Source: a virus
IMG/VR virus record: IMGVR_UViG_3300025117_000042
Location: 1-64,000 of that record
Length of the DNA stretch: 64,000 bases
Strand: one strand, 5' to 3'
Part shown: one piece after another, positions 14,148 to 23,147 of the stretch
Position numbering within the stretch: the stretch's first letter is position 1
Layout: each line of letters opens with the position of its first letter
The notes under the pieces: generated by a model
Databases searched by the model: none
Told to the model about the DNA's origin: nothing
The model's input: the letters and a program-made list of their open reading frames with translations, nothing else
Made by a program: the position numbers and the translations under genes

Positions 14148-14927
14148 ATGAGTTTAGGGCTAATTGTTCCTGATGGACACATATATCAGGATCAAGATCT
14201 GTTCCGGTTTTTACCTGTAGGAAATTTAATTGTGAGGCGTAAGCCTGATTGGATTATGACTATGGGGGATTTTCTTGGGATGCAAGCTCTATCTCATTGG
14301 GATAAAAACAAAAGAGTAACTGTAGAGGGGAGGCGATACCGTAAAGATCTGGAAGCTGGAAACTTCGCAATGGATCTAATATTAAAACCTCTCCTTGAAC
14401 TTCAAGACAAGCAACGATCTAATCACAAGCCTGTATACAATCCGCAGAAGATCTACCTGATGGGCAACCATGAAGCCTGGGCAACGAAGTTTGTAGAAGA
14501 GAATCCGTCGATGGAAGGGTTTGTTTGCCCAGCAGAGGATCTGTGTTTAGCTGAACGTGGTTTTGAGGTTATAGAGTACAAGCATTATAAGGAGATTGAA
14601 AACGTATTGTTCACTCATGCTGTCATGAATCAAGCTGGTAAGGCTATAGACGGTAAGCATGCTATCTTCAGAGTGTTTGAAACAACCTCTAAATCTATCA
14701 TCTTTGCTCACACTCATAGAAAAGAAGGTCTATGTGGTAGGAGACAGGGTGAAAAAGATATTATACAAGTGTTTACTTGTGGTTGTTACTTTGAGAAAGA
14801 TGAGCCATTTACAGAGGGTTGCCCCAATCCTTTCTGGCGTGGAGTGTTCATGGTAAACATCTTCGAGCCTGGAAGATTCGACCTGGAGGAGATAAGCATA
14901 CACAGACTATTCACAGAATATTGTTAA
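14148..14927 (+). CDS. Calcineurin-like metallophosphoesterase (259 aa)
   Basis: Motifs in order: PDGH (residues 8-11), MGDFLG (39-44), LMGNHEAW (near 105), FTHA, and FAHTHR. These are the five metal-binding blocks of the superfamily. Length matches phage DNA-repair-type or nucleotide phosphoesterases. GGAGGAAC precedes the ATG. It shares a transcription unit with the HD protein. It is unlike the smaller phosphoesterase at 5368 outside the metal motifs. Confidence 0.85.
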   Translation: MSLGLIVPDGHIYQDQDLFRFLPVGNLIVRRKPDWIMTMGDFLGMQALSHWDKNKRVTVEGRRYRKDLEAGNFAMDLILKPLLELQDKQRSNHKPVYNPQKIYLMGNHEAWATKFVEENPSMEGFVCPAEDLCLAERGFEVIEYKHYKEIENVLFTHAVMNQAGKAIDGKHAIFRVFETTSKSIIFAHTHRKEGLCGRRQGEKDIIQVFTCGCYFEKDEPFTEGCPNPFWRGVFMVNIFEPGRFDLEEISIHRLFTEYC

Positions 14928-14949
14928 AACATAATTGTTACGATATACT
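14921..14949 (+). promoter_or_regulatory. Promoter driving the structured RNA
   Basis: TTGTTA (14921-14926), 17-base spacer, TATACT (14944-14949). The -35 overlaps the phosphoesterase stop codon. Expected start near 14956, seven bases before the long stem of the downstream RNA. Confidence 0.6.
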
Positions 14950-14962
14950 CAGTATGTAAGCT

Positions 14963-15051
14963 AACTGAGGGAACTTATACGTCGAAGAGAGCATGGTGTC
15001 TCACTAAATTCAAAAGGCAATAAGCCTATTATAAGTTTCCTTCAGTTTTTT
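14963..15051 (+). ncRNA. Putative small structured RNA with built-in terminator
   Basis: A 17-bp stem (one bulged T, one G-T pair) joins 14963-14979 (AACTGAGGGAACTTATA) with 15030-15047, followed by T's to 15051. It encloses about 50 bases with two hairpins: GAGA/TCTC (14987-14990 with 14999-15002) and AGGC/GCCT (15015-15018 with 15024-15027, loop AATAA). With its own promoter this is a complete roughly 95-nt transcription unit without an open frame. It could instead be a leader attenuator for the DUF1353 gene. No known RNA family recognised. Confidence 0.45.
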
Positions 15052-15070
15052 GTTTGTAAAGGATCAGGAG

Positions 15071-15436
15071 ATGCCTTTTCAAGAGCTTGACATACTGGTA
15101 AGGACAGGGGATGGCAGACACTGTGTATTGATGGAGCCATTTGTTTATATTACAAACGGTGGTGAACGTATTGAAGTTACTATCGGTAGTGAGACAGATG
15201 GAGCCAGCACACCTCAGATTATTTGGGATCATCTCCCGCCTTTCGGTAGATATTGGAAAGCAGCCTACCTTCACGATTACCTTTATAGATACACTAATAA
15301 AACAAAAGAAGATTGTGATCTTATATTCCTTGAGGCTCTGCTGTCTCTTGGAGTTGATGCTGTTCTAGCTAATGTCATGTATCAGGGAGTTACAAAAGGG
15401 GGCTGGAAGGCTTTTGATGAGTGCAGAAACAAGTAA
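15071..15436 (+). CDS. DUF1353 family protein (121 aa)
   Basis: ATG 15071 is preferred; an upstream in-frame TTG at 15050 lies in the terminator tail. Diagnostic DUF1353 blocks: TIGSETDGASTPQIIW, FGRYWKAAYLHDYLY and a helix with DLIFLEAL. Phage DUF1353 proteins are small and often near lysis or head genes; their biochemical role is not established. The gene lies between the structured RNA and a terminator, so it is probably monocistronic. Confidence 0.8.
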   Translation: MPFQELDILVRTGDGRHCVLMEPFVYITNGGERIEVTIGSETDGASTPQIIWDHLPPFGRYWKAAYLHDYLYRYTNKTKEDCDLIFLEALLSLGVDAVLANVMYQGVTKGGWKAFDECRNK

Positions 15437-15466
15437 TCATAAAGCGTAAAGCCACATACACAGTTA

Positions 15467-15513
15467 CGGCGCATTTGGTTTTTCAGTCCTTTCTCCATTT
15501 GCGCCGGTTTTTT
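15467..15513 (+). terminator. Rho-independent terminator
   Basis: CGGCGCA (15467-15473) pairs with TGCGCCG (15500-15506); TTTGG/CCATT-like pairing extends the stem inward; six T's at 15508-15513. The G+C-rich stem is clearly above local background. Confidence 0.85.
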
Positions 15514-15538
15514 ATTTAATATAAAAAGGTTAGATTAA

Positions 15539-15754
15539 GTGGAAAGCAGAATAGAGGACGCAGGGTTAAGATGCGGAAATTGTAGTGAGTATACACCATT
15601 TCCAGATTATATAATAGAACATCGGGATGTTAAATTTGTAATGCAATGTGCTCACTGTCATAAGAAACATGTATTATACAAGGATACAGTAAGGATGGAA
15701 GCAACACATTCACGCTATGACGATGATGATTACTGGTTGAACCAGAGTATTTGA
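15539..15754 (+). CDS. Zinc-ribbon protein (71 aa)
   Basis: GTG start 25 bases after the terminator tail. CGNCSE (residues 12-17) and CAHCHKKH (residues 37-44) form a zinc ribbon; the C-terminus is acidic (SRYDDDDYWL). First gene of the unit leading into the giant multidomain proteins. No separate promoter recognised. Confidence 0.6.
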   Translation: MESRIEDAGLRCGNCSEYTPFPDYIIEHRDVKFVMQCAHCHKKHVLYKDTVRMEATHSRYDDDDYWLNQSI

Positions 15755-15769
15755 GAGGGAGAAATAATC

Positions 15770-18700
15770 TTGAAGCTATTTATAAAGTCTGACTACGTGC
15801 GTGTTCAGCATGGCAAGCTTCAGCATGTGCATGATAAGCGTATAAAGCATATCATACCGCTCAAAGGCAGATCTTCTGCATCAGTAAGTCTCCGGTTGGG
15901 TAATGATGGTGCTCTGGACTTCAAAACGATCCTACAGGAGAATCCTAAGCTAATAGATAAGCATGCTCTAGCTGTGCAGGGCTATGTAGGCTTTAAAGCT
16001 AAACAGGGAGAGTCTTCTGAGCAAACTATCAAACGTCTAATAAATCATTTGACTGATAACCTAAGCTGGTTGTATGACCAGATACCGGAAGCAGAGCGCA
16101 AGCAAACAAGACAATGGTACGATGGAGCTAACAAGATAGCTAATGATTGGGCGAAGAAGTATAAGCTGCCAGTGCCTCAAGTTGCCGGTGTAATCGCCTG
16201 TATGTCTCCTCAGCTGGAGTGGTATCAAAACTTGCATCTCGCACAACATATAATAGAAACGTACCAAGGTAAAGACAAGCTCAAATGGGCCGATGGGATG
16301 GCTGAGCAGATCGAACCCAAGGTATTGGCTGAACTTAAGGGAAAAGCCCTGTCTGAGGTCGAGGATGAGGGTTTAAGGGCTATTTGGGTATTGGCTTATA
16401 ACAAGTCTCAGGATAAATCCTCTGTTGATATCTATTCACCTGAAGGTGAAAAGGTAGGACAGCAGGGTCAGACCTACTGGTTCACATCAGCTGCTATAAT
16501 AGCAAAAGCCTGGAACATCCTTGAAGGTAGGCCGATCACAAATAACCTCAGTAAAGCTCACAAAGTAAGGAACTTCTATAACAATATAATAGATCCTAGT
16601 GATGCTGAGAGTGTAACCATTGATACTCATGCTATTGCAGCAGCTTACCTTGCACCTCTGGCTGGCAATGACATTGAAGTGTTACACAACTTTGGTGCTG
16701 CCGCTGGTAAAGGTGAGGTATCACCTGGAACTGCTGCCGGTGTGCTTGGAACATATTACATTGCAGCAGATGCTTATCGTAAAGCCGCACAGAAGGTGGG
16801 TTTACTGCCAAGAGAACTACAATCTATTATATGGGACTTTATCAAGAACAAGTTTGATAAGGGACTCAAAATCAGTAGTGCATCCAGTAAGGAGCTAAAA
16901 AATGCCTGGAGTGAGTATACAGCTGGAAAAAGGAGCCTTGAATCAGTCAGAGCAGAAGTCTCCAAACGATGGAACCAATCCGATTCTAAAGCTTATGGCA
17001 GATCTAAAGCTTCCGATGACAAGGGAAAGCTACATAAAAGTTTGTTTTGGATTGAACGTGAAGGAGAGCGACCTGGGAGCGGAGTTCTTAGCAGAACTAC
17101 CAGATTTACCTTAGCAAAGTCTGATTATATAAGAGTGCGCCTGGGTAGACTTGAGCATGTACATGACAGACGTATACGCAAAGAAAAGCCACAGTCATTT
17201 TATAATGGTCTTACAAAGATAAGCGGCCCATTGGGTAGTAATCCAGGCGGAATATACCAGGACAACAACGGCACAAAGTACTATGTGAAGATCCCGGCTA
17301 ATCAGGACACTGCTATCAATGAGGTAGTAGCCAATAAGCTTTATGAGCTTGCCGGTGTCAAAGTGCCTGAACTTGATCTAATAGATGCCAACGGTAAGCT
17401 GGGTGTGGCAGGTAAATGGATGCAGATGGATGCTGAACGTGTAACTCCTGATAAGGAAGGAGTCTATTCTGGCTTTGTTACTGATGCTTGGCTTGCCAAT
17501 TGGGATGTAGTAGGTATGAGCTACGATAACCTTATGTTAGCTGATGGACAGGCTGTGCGTGTGGACACCGGAGGAGCCTTACTGTACCGAGCCAGGGGAG
17601 AGCGTAAAGGAGCTGCTTTTGGGCCTGCGGTTACTGAGCTGCAAACCTTGCGCGATCCATCCTTGAACGAAACCTCAGCTTCTGTTTTTGCTGGTATTCC
17701 TTTGAGTGCTATTAGAAGTAGTGCTGAAAACGTACTCAATATCCCCAAGAAAGCCATTGTAGACACTGTTAACACCTATGGCTCTAAATGGGATGATATA
17801 ACGAAGCAGCATGTTATTGACACATTGTTGGCAAGGCAAGCTTATATACACAATCTATTCACTACATTTGTACTCAAGTCTGAATATTATAGAGTTCGTA
17901 ACGGTAAACTTGAGTATGTACATGATGGTAGAACAAAGCATCAGGTGTTTCATTACAGTAAGAATCACAATCTTGTTAGGCTTGATCCTACGTACTATGG
18001 AACAGGTATGGCAGGAGGTGAGACTAAACGTAAGAAAACAGATCCTGAGAATTGGGTTGATCGCACTTACTTTTATGTAGGTGAGCACCACACTAAAGAA
18101 GATGGCCTGGGTCAGCATAAGTATATATCAGAGTTCGATCCTAAAGAGATATATGACTTTGCTTCAGATCCAGATAGTCTTCAGTCAACTTCAATAGATT
18201 TCGGGAAGTTCTCTGTTACGAAATACGAAAAGAAGATAAAAGAGGCTGGATACAAAGGTTTTATAGTACATCACCCTCAGCTTGGTAGTGTAATAGCTGC
18301 TTTTTATCCTCAGTCAGTAGATAAGTTGTCGAAAGCTGGGTATATAGCAGTTGACCTGAACAATAGTAAGTTTACTGTCAGTAAATCAGATTATGTCAGG
18401 ATTAGAAACGGTAAACTTGAACATGTACATGATAAGCGTGTTAAGAAGGATAAAAGGTTAGACAGAGCTGTAGCTTCACTGCATAAGTCTATGGATGAGA
18501 TAAAGCATTTGGTAGATCATGAAGAGTGTAGGGTTATAGCACCTGATGGCAAGGTAATTTTCAAGAAAGGTGGAAGCAAGTCTCAAATATCTTTTGTAGA
18601 AGAAGAAATGGCCTTATTCAAAGGTTGCTCTTTTATACATAATCATCCCTCTGGAAGTTCATTCTCACTAGAAGATATAAACTTTGCTATTAAAACAGGA

Positions 18701-18982
18701 ATGAAAGAAATATATGCTGTACATGATGGATTAGTATATAAAATGCATATACCTCAAGGTATATCGGATTTGTATGCTTGGTGGGATACTAAAGGAATTC
18801 TTCTTTATTGGCAATTAGACACAGAGTTAAAGAAAGACTTTACAGCACAGATACAAAGTGGAAAGTTAGCTATAGAAGATGCTAACAAGTTGCACCATCA
18901 TGTCTTGTGGAATAGGTTTACCCATGAGGTTAAGTATGCGTTTAAGGTTGATAGTTTTGTATATAGTAAGGAGACAAGGTAA
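15770..18982 (+). CDS. Polyvalent multidomain protein (1070 aa): glycosylase-like, kinase-like, ART-like and JAB modules
   Basis: TTG start with GAGAGGGAG upstream. Four modules, each introduced by a copy of the tag KSDYVRVxxGKLEHVHDKR at residues 6-24, 449-469, 703-722 and 872-891. (1) Residues 60-350: alpha-rich, with CMSPQLEWYQNLHLA and DTHAIAAAYLAPL, resembling phage DUF7178-type proteins. (2) 480-690: kinase-like, with a Gly turn (NPGGIYQDNNG), K507, E518, NWD 577-579, DN 586-587 and D599 of VDTGG, as in HipA/PI3K-type folds. (3) 725-860: HYS 728-730, GTG and GGE (744-751), RTYFYVG, resembling ADP-ribosyltransferases of polyvalent proteins. (4) 900-1000: JAB/MPN metalloprotease with HNHPSG 957-962, S966 and D969. 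Such proteins are thought to enter the host with phage DNA. Domain 4 is secure, 2 likely, 1 and 3 tentative. TAATG overlap with the next gene. Confidence 0.75.
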   Translation: MKLFIKSDYVRVQHGKLQHVHDKRIKHIIPLKGRSSASVSLRLGNDGALDFKTILQENPKLIDKHALAVQGYVGFKAKQGESSEQTIKRLINHLTDNLSWLYDQIPEAERKQTRQWYDGANKIANDWAKKYKLPVPQVAGVIACMSPQLEWYQNLHLAQHIIETYQGKDKLKWADGMAEQIEPKVLAELKGKALSEVEDEGLRAIWVLAYNKSQDKSSVDIYSPEGEKVGQQGQTYWFTSAAIIAKAWNILEGRPITNNLSKAHKVRNFYNNIIDPSDAESVTIDTHAIAAAYLAPLAGNDIEVLHNFGAAAGKGEVSPGTAAGVLGTYYIAADAYRKAAQKVGLLPRELQSIIWDFIKNKFDKGLKISSASSKELKNAWSEYTAGKRSLESVRAEVSKRWNQSDSKAYGRSKASDDKGKLHKSLFWIEREGERPGSGVLSRTTRFTLAKSDYIRVRLGRLEHVHDRRIRKEKPQSFYNGLTKISGPLGSNPGGIYQDNNGTKYYVKIPANQDTAINEVVANKLYELAGVKVPELDLIDANGKLGVAGKWMQMDAERVTPDKEGVYSGFVTDAWLANWDVVGMSYDNLMLADGQAVRVDTGGALLYRARGERKGAAFGPAVTELQTLRDPSLNETSASVFAGIPLSAIRSSAENVLNIPKKAIVDTVNTYGSKWDDITKQHVIDTLLARQAYIHNLFTTFVLKSEYYRVRNGKLEYVHDGRTKHQVFHYSKNHNLVRLDPTYYGTGMAGGETKRKKTDPENWVDRTYFYVGEHHTKEDGLGQHKYISEFDPKEIYDFASDPDSLQSTSIDFGKFSVTKYEKKIKEAGYKGFIVHHPQLGSVIAAFYPQSVDKLSKAGYIAVDLNNSKFTVSKSDYVRIRNGKLEHVHDKRVKKDKRLDRAVASLHKSMDEIKHLVDHEECRVIAPDGKVIFKKGGSKSQISFVEEEMALFKGCSFIHNHPSGSSFSLEDINFAIKTGMKEIYAVHDGLVYKMHIPQGISDLYAWWDTKGILLYWQLDTELKKDFTAQIQSGKLAIEDANKLHHHVLWNRFTHEVKYAFKVDSFVYSKETR

Positions 18983-21546
18983 TGTTTATATTAGATGATT
19001 CTGAAATCTTGGAACCTGTGTACAAAAAAGAGGACTTTCCTGAACTATTTGCAGAAGGAAAGAAGGACATAAAGAAGTCAATGGCAGTAACTGTACCTAC
19101 ATCCAAAATCAATCCGATGTTGGTTCCTATACAAAAGGTAGTCCATAAAAAGGGTAAAACTCATACCCAAGTATATTGGGTAAACCCGCATGTTGATACC
19201 AAAGTATTGCTGAACACAAAAAAGGTTGAGATGGCACATGAGCTGGCTAAGCTCGAAACCTTCCCGGTAAAGGATGCATGGAAGAAGTTTATGCATGTTA
19301 CTGAGCCTGTAACGCTCCCTGAAGTTGGGGAGGTCAAGATGAACGTGTCAAGGAGTTTCAGTTTCTCAGAAGAGGGGCTGAACTTTGAGTTCTTCAGTCC
19401 AAATACTAATAGATCAGTCACCTATAGTTTGCCTAAAGGGGATACAGTAAGGCTGGACAGTTTGCACATGAATAATCCAGTTGTAAATAAGCAGATGCTT
19501 ATTGAAAGCTTCTCCTGGCTCAGTAGGCAAGGCATTACAAACGTAAAATATACGCGACCTGTGAACGATACTGCCAATGAGATATCAGCAATGCTTGAGA
19601 ACAGTTTCTCAGCAGTTAAAGATAAAGTTGATAACTATGTTAACTTCTATGTTGATATTACAAAGTATCGTAAAGAAGATAACGTTGAGACATATGCTGA
19701 CTATGCACATGTTAGAAACACAACTGAAAAGGTCATGGAGCTGTACGAGGTAGATGACAGCCGTTCAGCTGTGATTGCCTTTGTAGAGAAACTGTACAAA
19801 GAAGACAAGGATACGTTCATTGCTGTAATAGCTGAGTTGTATGCACTGTCTCCTGCTACAGTTTTAGCTGAAATACACAATATAGTAATAGATAATCCTG
19901 ATTTACGTTACGGCATCTCATCTGTAATAGATTTGTTCAGTACCGGTCATAATATCAGTTTAGCAACAACTTCAGATGTTGTTGAAACAGCAACGTTAGT
20001 ATCAACATTGACTGAAAGTTGGAAAGGTAGCTCAAGATCTTTGGGTGCTCAGCTGTTGCAGTATTATGTAGCAGATCTTACTGGCACTACTAAGCCTTCG
20101 TTTTTCAATCACAATTGTAGTGAGGAGATGTTTAATAGCTTTGTAAAATGGCTACATGGTTCTAACGTAGAAGCTAATATAAAAAGATATGTAAAAGATG
20201 TGTATGAGACTACACAAAAAGAGCTTAAAGCAAAGTATTATGCAGAAAAAAAGCTATCAGAAGAGCCTTCTGATGATTATATGATTACGCTTTACAGGGG
20301 TGTAACTAGCAGCTATAACACATCATCTACCCTGGAGAGCTGGACTGAATCATCAGATGTAGCTTACGACTTTGATGGTTCAGATGTATTTAGAAGAGAC
20401 ATACCTATCAAAGCTGTATACGTGTTCTGGAAGAGTAAGAATTGGCTGCACAAAGAAGTAGGTAGTGTATTTGAGACAGAGAAGGAGCATGTATTGATTA
20501 CTGATATGATACCAGCAGCTTTAATAGAAGATGAAAAGGAAAAGAAATTGACAGCAACAGATCGACTTGCTGAGATAAAAGATCTATTGATTACTATAGC
20601 TGATGCTAATTCTGTCTATTTTCACGCAGGATCTGCTTATGGGGAAGACATAGAGTTACTGAAGTTGGCTATTGTATATGCGGGTGGCGCACATACCAAT
20701 GACCTGAAGAATGCGTTCAATCTGAGTTATGAGGACGCTGAACAGGCATCGGAAGCTATTAATAAGTATTGGAAGAACTATCAGATAGATGAAATGTTGG
20801 ATGAAGCTAAGTACACAGAGCATCCTGAACAGCTTGAAGTTCAGCCTTATGATACTGCTGTAGCTATGCTCAGTCCTAACTTTGTCGTAGATCCACTTAA
20901 CAGACAACATATAATAGACATGATTAATTTTGTAGGTATGGGGAATGTAACAGCACAAGGTATAGCAAACAAGTTGTTACTGCCTGATGACAAAGCCCTG
21001 GAGCTGTATCAGAAGTTAGAAAATAATTGGCACACTATATGGGAAAATACCCAATTCAGTATGGAAGATTCTAAAAAAATGTCTGAAATGGCAATAAGTG
21101 AGGCTATATCAGAGTCAGGTGGGGAAAGCAAATTGCTGTTTGCTGATGAGTTGTCTGAAGTGTGGGCTAAATCATACTTAGATAATCCAGCTAATACCAC
21201 ATATTTTTTTACTACAGAACAGAGAGCAAAGCTTAACTATATATTAGACTACGTACAGGAATACCCAAAGGTAATGCAATCCGGGCTGTGGTCAGATCAA
21301 GCCAAAGATATAATAAACAAGTACAGGGATGCTTTGGCTGAAGAGAACAATATGAAGTCGATTGCAGATTACATAAAGGTAAAGGGTATAGATGACGTTA
21401 AAGAATCTGCGTTAAAAACCCTTTACAATTGGTTAGGCCCAAAAGTAGCTAATCAAACTCATTTGGTACTTGGGATGACAAGTGAGGAAACCGATTCTCT
21501 GTATACAAGGCTTGATGATATGTATGGTGTTTTTGCAGGACTCTAA
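18982..21546 (+). CDS. ADP-ribosyltransferase-containing protein (854 aa)
   Basis: Residues 430-510 carry the three R-S-E signatures: LYRG (R439), LESWTES (S453), and ETEKEHVLI (E500-x-E502), the arrangement of arginine-type mono-ADP-ribosyltransferases. Such phage enzymes modify host proteins such as RNA polymerase. The N-terminal region has IKKSMAVTVPTSK and then VPIQKVVHKKGKTHTQVYWV (48-67), a basic segment also found in the 354-aa protein at 24123. Flanking regions are helical and unassigned. It lies between the polyvalent protein and portal, so packaging and injection are plausible (inference). Confidence 0.75.
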   Translation: MFILDDSEILEPVYKKEDFPELFAEGKKDIKKSMAVTVPTSKINPMLVPIQKVVHKKGKTHTQVYWVNPHVDTKVLLNTKKVEMAHELAKLETFPVKDAWKKFMHVTEPVTLPEVGEVKMNVSRSFSFSEEGLNFEFFSPNTNRSVTYSLPKGDTVRLDSLHMNNPVVNKQMLIESFSWLSRQGITNVKYTRPVNDTANEISAMLENSFSAVKDKVDNYVNFYVDITKYRKEDNVETYADYAHVRNTTEKVMELYEVDDSRSAVIAFVEKLYKEDKDTFIAVIAELYALSPATVLAEIHNIVIDNPDLRYGISSVIDLFSTGHNISLATTSDVVETATLVSTLTESWKGSSRSLGAQLLQYYVADLTGTTKPSFFNHNCSEEMFNSFVKWLHGSNVEANIKRYVKDVYETTQKELKAKYYAEKKLSEEPSDDYMITLYRGVTSSYNTSSTLESWTESSDVAYDFDGSDVFRRDIPIKAVYVFWKSKNWLHKEVGSVFETEKEHVLITDMIPAALIEDEKEKKLTATDRLAEIKDLLITIADANSVYFHAGSAYGEDIELLKLAIVYAGGAHTNDLKNAFNLSYEDAEQASEAINKYWKNYQIDEMLDEAKYTEHPEQLEVQPYDTAVAMLSPNFVVDPLNRQHIIDMINFVGMGNVTAQGIANKLLLPDDKALELYQKLENNWHTIWENTQFSMEDSKKMSEMAISEAISESGGESKLLFADELSEVWAKSYLDNPANTTYFFTTEQRAKLNYILDYVQEYPKVMQSGLWSDQAKDIINKYRDALAEENNMKSIADYIKVKGIDDVKESALKTLYNWLGPKVANQTHLVLGMTSEETDSLYTRLDDMYGVFAGL

Positions 21547-21617
21547 GAGATTTACAAAAGTGACAGCTACCGGTATCCTAAAGTAAGTACATCATCTGTT
21601 ATAAAAGAGGAACACAA

Positions 21618-23147
21618 ATGTCTAAGTTCAATTTCTGGAACTATGCTGTCAGTAAGGTTTTCGGAAAACAGATTGAAGTAATAGCAGAGAGCAAGGCAGA
21701 TGATTATATTCAGAAAGCATTGGGTGACAACGTAAGAGCCGATCAAAGATCTTGGCTATTAGACATACTCAACGCTCAAACTGCTATGGGATTTAAAGAG
21801 AATCCAGCAGCTATTACATACAATACACTCCGCAAGGTTTCCCGCAAAAACCCTATCATAGCAGCGATTATAGGCACCAGGATAAATCAAGTGTGTTCCT
21901 TCTCCAAACAGGTCGATGTTATGGAGTTTTCTGCCAATAAGCCTATAGGGTTCAAAGTAGTGCATAAGCGTAAGCATCGGGAAGATATGAACGAGGCAGA
22001 GAAGAAGTTTGCAAACGAGCTGGAAGATTTTATTACATACTGTGGCTATACCGATAGATTCAGGACAGGCCGGAAGCGGGATAACTTCACTGACTTCTTA
22101 CGTAAGGTAACAAGGGATCGGCTGGTGTTAGATCAGATGTGCTTTGAACGTGTATTAAACAAAGCGAAAGAACCAGCTGAAATATTTGCTGTGGACGCTG
22201 CTACAATCAGGCTTGCTTCAGAAGAGAGCATGAATGATGGTGTAGGTTATTGTCAGGTTGTCCAGGGTCAGGTTGTGAATGAGTATACCTGGGCTGAAAT
22301 GGCTTTCTGTATCAATAACCCTGTTAGTGATATAAATCAGTACGGATATGGATTTTCAGAGCTTGAGCAGCTGATTTCGGTTGTTACAGCTCTTTTTTAT
22401 TCAGACACGTATAATACAAAGTTCTTCTCTCAGGGGTTGGGTGCTCAAGGCATCTTAAATATCGTTACAAAGGATGGTGCTATTCCCACCGATCTTATGG
22501 AAGCGTTCCGGTCACAGTTCCAGGCTACAGCTGCTGGTGCAGCTAACGCATGGAAGACTCCGATCATGAATGCTGACAAGCTGGATTGGATCAATTTGAA
22601 ACAGTCTAATAAAGATATGGAGTTTGTTAAGTGGGTTGAGTATCTAATAAAACTTGCTTGCGCTATCTATCAGATATCTCCTGAAGAAATCAATTTTGAA
22701 ACCAGAGGTTCTGGTAGTTCTTCGATGTTTGAGTCTAATCCTGAAGGACGGCTTAAATACAGCAAGGACAAAGGGCTAAGACCGCTGCTTACCTTTCTGT
22801 CAGATCATATCACTGAACACTTCGTTGAGCCTTATTCTCTGGATTATATGATGATTTTTACTGGTCTGGATGAAAAGGAAGAGAAGGATGCAGCTGAAAT
22901 CCGTAAAATAGAAGTTGAGTCTTATAAAACTCTTGATGAAGTACGTGCAGAAGCACAACTAGACCCTCTTGGTGAGGAGAATGGCGGTAATCTGGTACTC
23001 AATCCTCAGTATATTACACATAAGAACCAACAGGCCATGATTGAGCAGCAGAAAGAGATGCAAGCCAGCTTGGGTAGTGGTTTTAGTAGTAGCTATGAAG
23101 ACAGTAATAGTGTGAAACGTGGAGTCAAGAGTGGAAAAGACGAATAA
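21618..23147 (+). CDS. Portal protein
   Basis: 509 aa, the usual size. Features: N-terminal NPIIAAIIGTRINQV and a central KTPIMNADKLDWINLKQSNKDMEF block with the following IKLACAIYQISPEEINF, typical of HK97-type phage portals; Gln/Ser-rich flexible C-terminus. The portal dodecamer forms the DNA channel at the head vertex. Ahead of it is a 70-base gap with AGAGGAAC near the ATG. No terminase gene precedes it in this window, which is unusual. Confidence 0.85.
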   Translation: MSKFNFWNYAVSKVFGKQIEVIAESKADDYIQKALGDNVRADQRSWLLDILNAQTAMGFKENPAAITYNTLRKVSRKNPIIAAIIGTRINQVCSFSKQVDVMEFSANKPIGFKVVHKRKHREDMNEAEKKFANELEDFITYCGYTDRFRTGRKRDNFTDFLRKVTRDRLVLDQMCFERVLNKAKEPAEIFAVDAATIRLASEESMNDGVGYCQVVQGQVVNEYTWAEMAFCINNPVSDINQYGYGFSELEQLISVVTALFYSDTYNTKFFSQGLGAQGILNIVTKDGAIPTDLMEAFRSQFQATAAGAANAWKTPIMNADKLDWINLKQSNKDMEFVKWVEYLIKLACAIYQISPEEINFETRGSGSSSMFESNPEGRLKYSKDKGLRPLLTFLSDHITEHFVEPYSLDYMMIFTGLDEKEEKDAAEIRKIEVESYKTLDEVRAEAQLDPLGEENGGNLVLNPQYITHKNQQAMIEQQKEMQASLGSGFSSSYEDSNSVKRGVKSGKDE

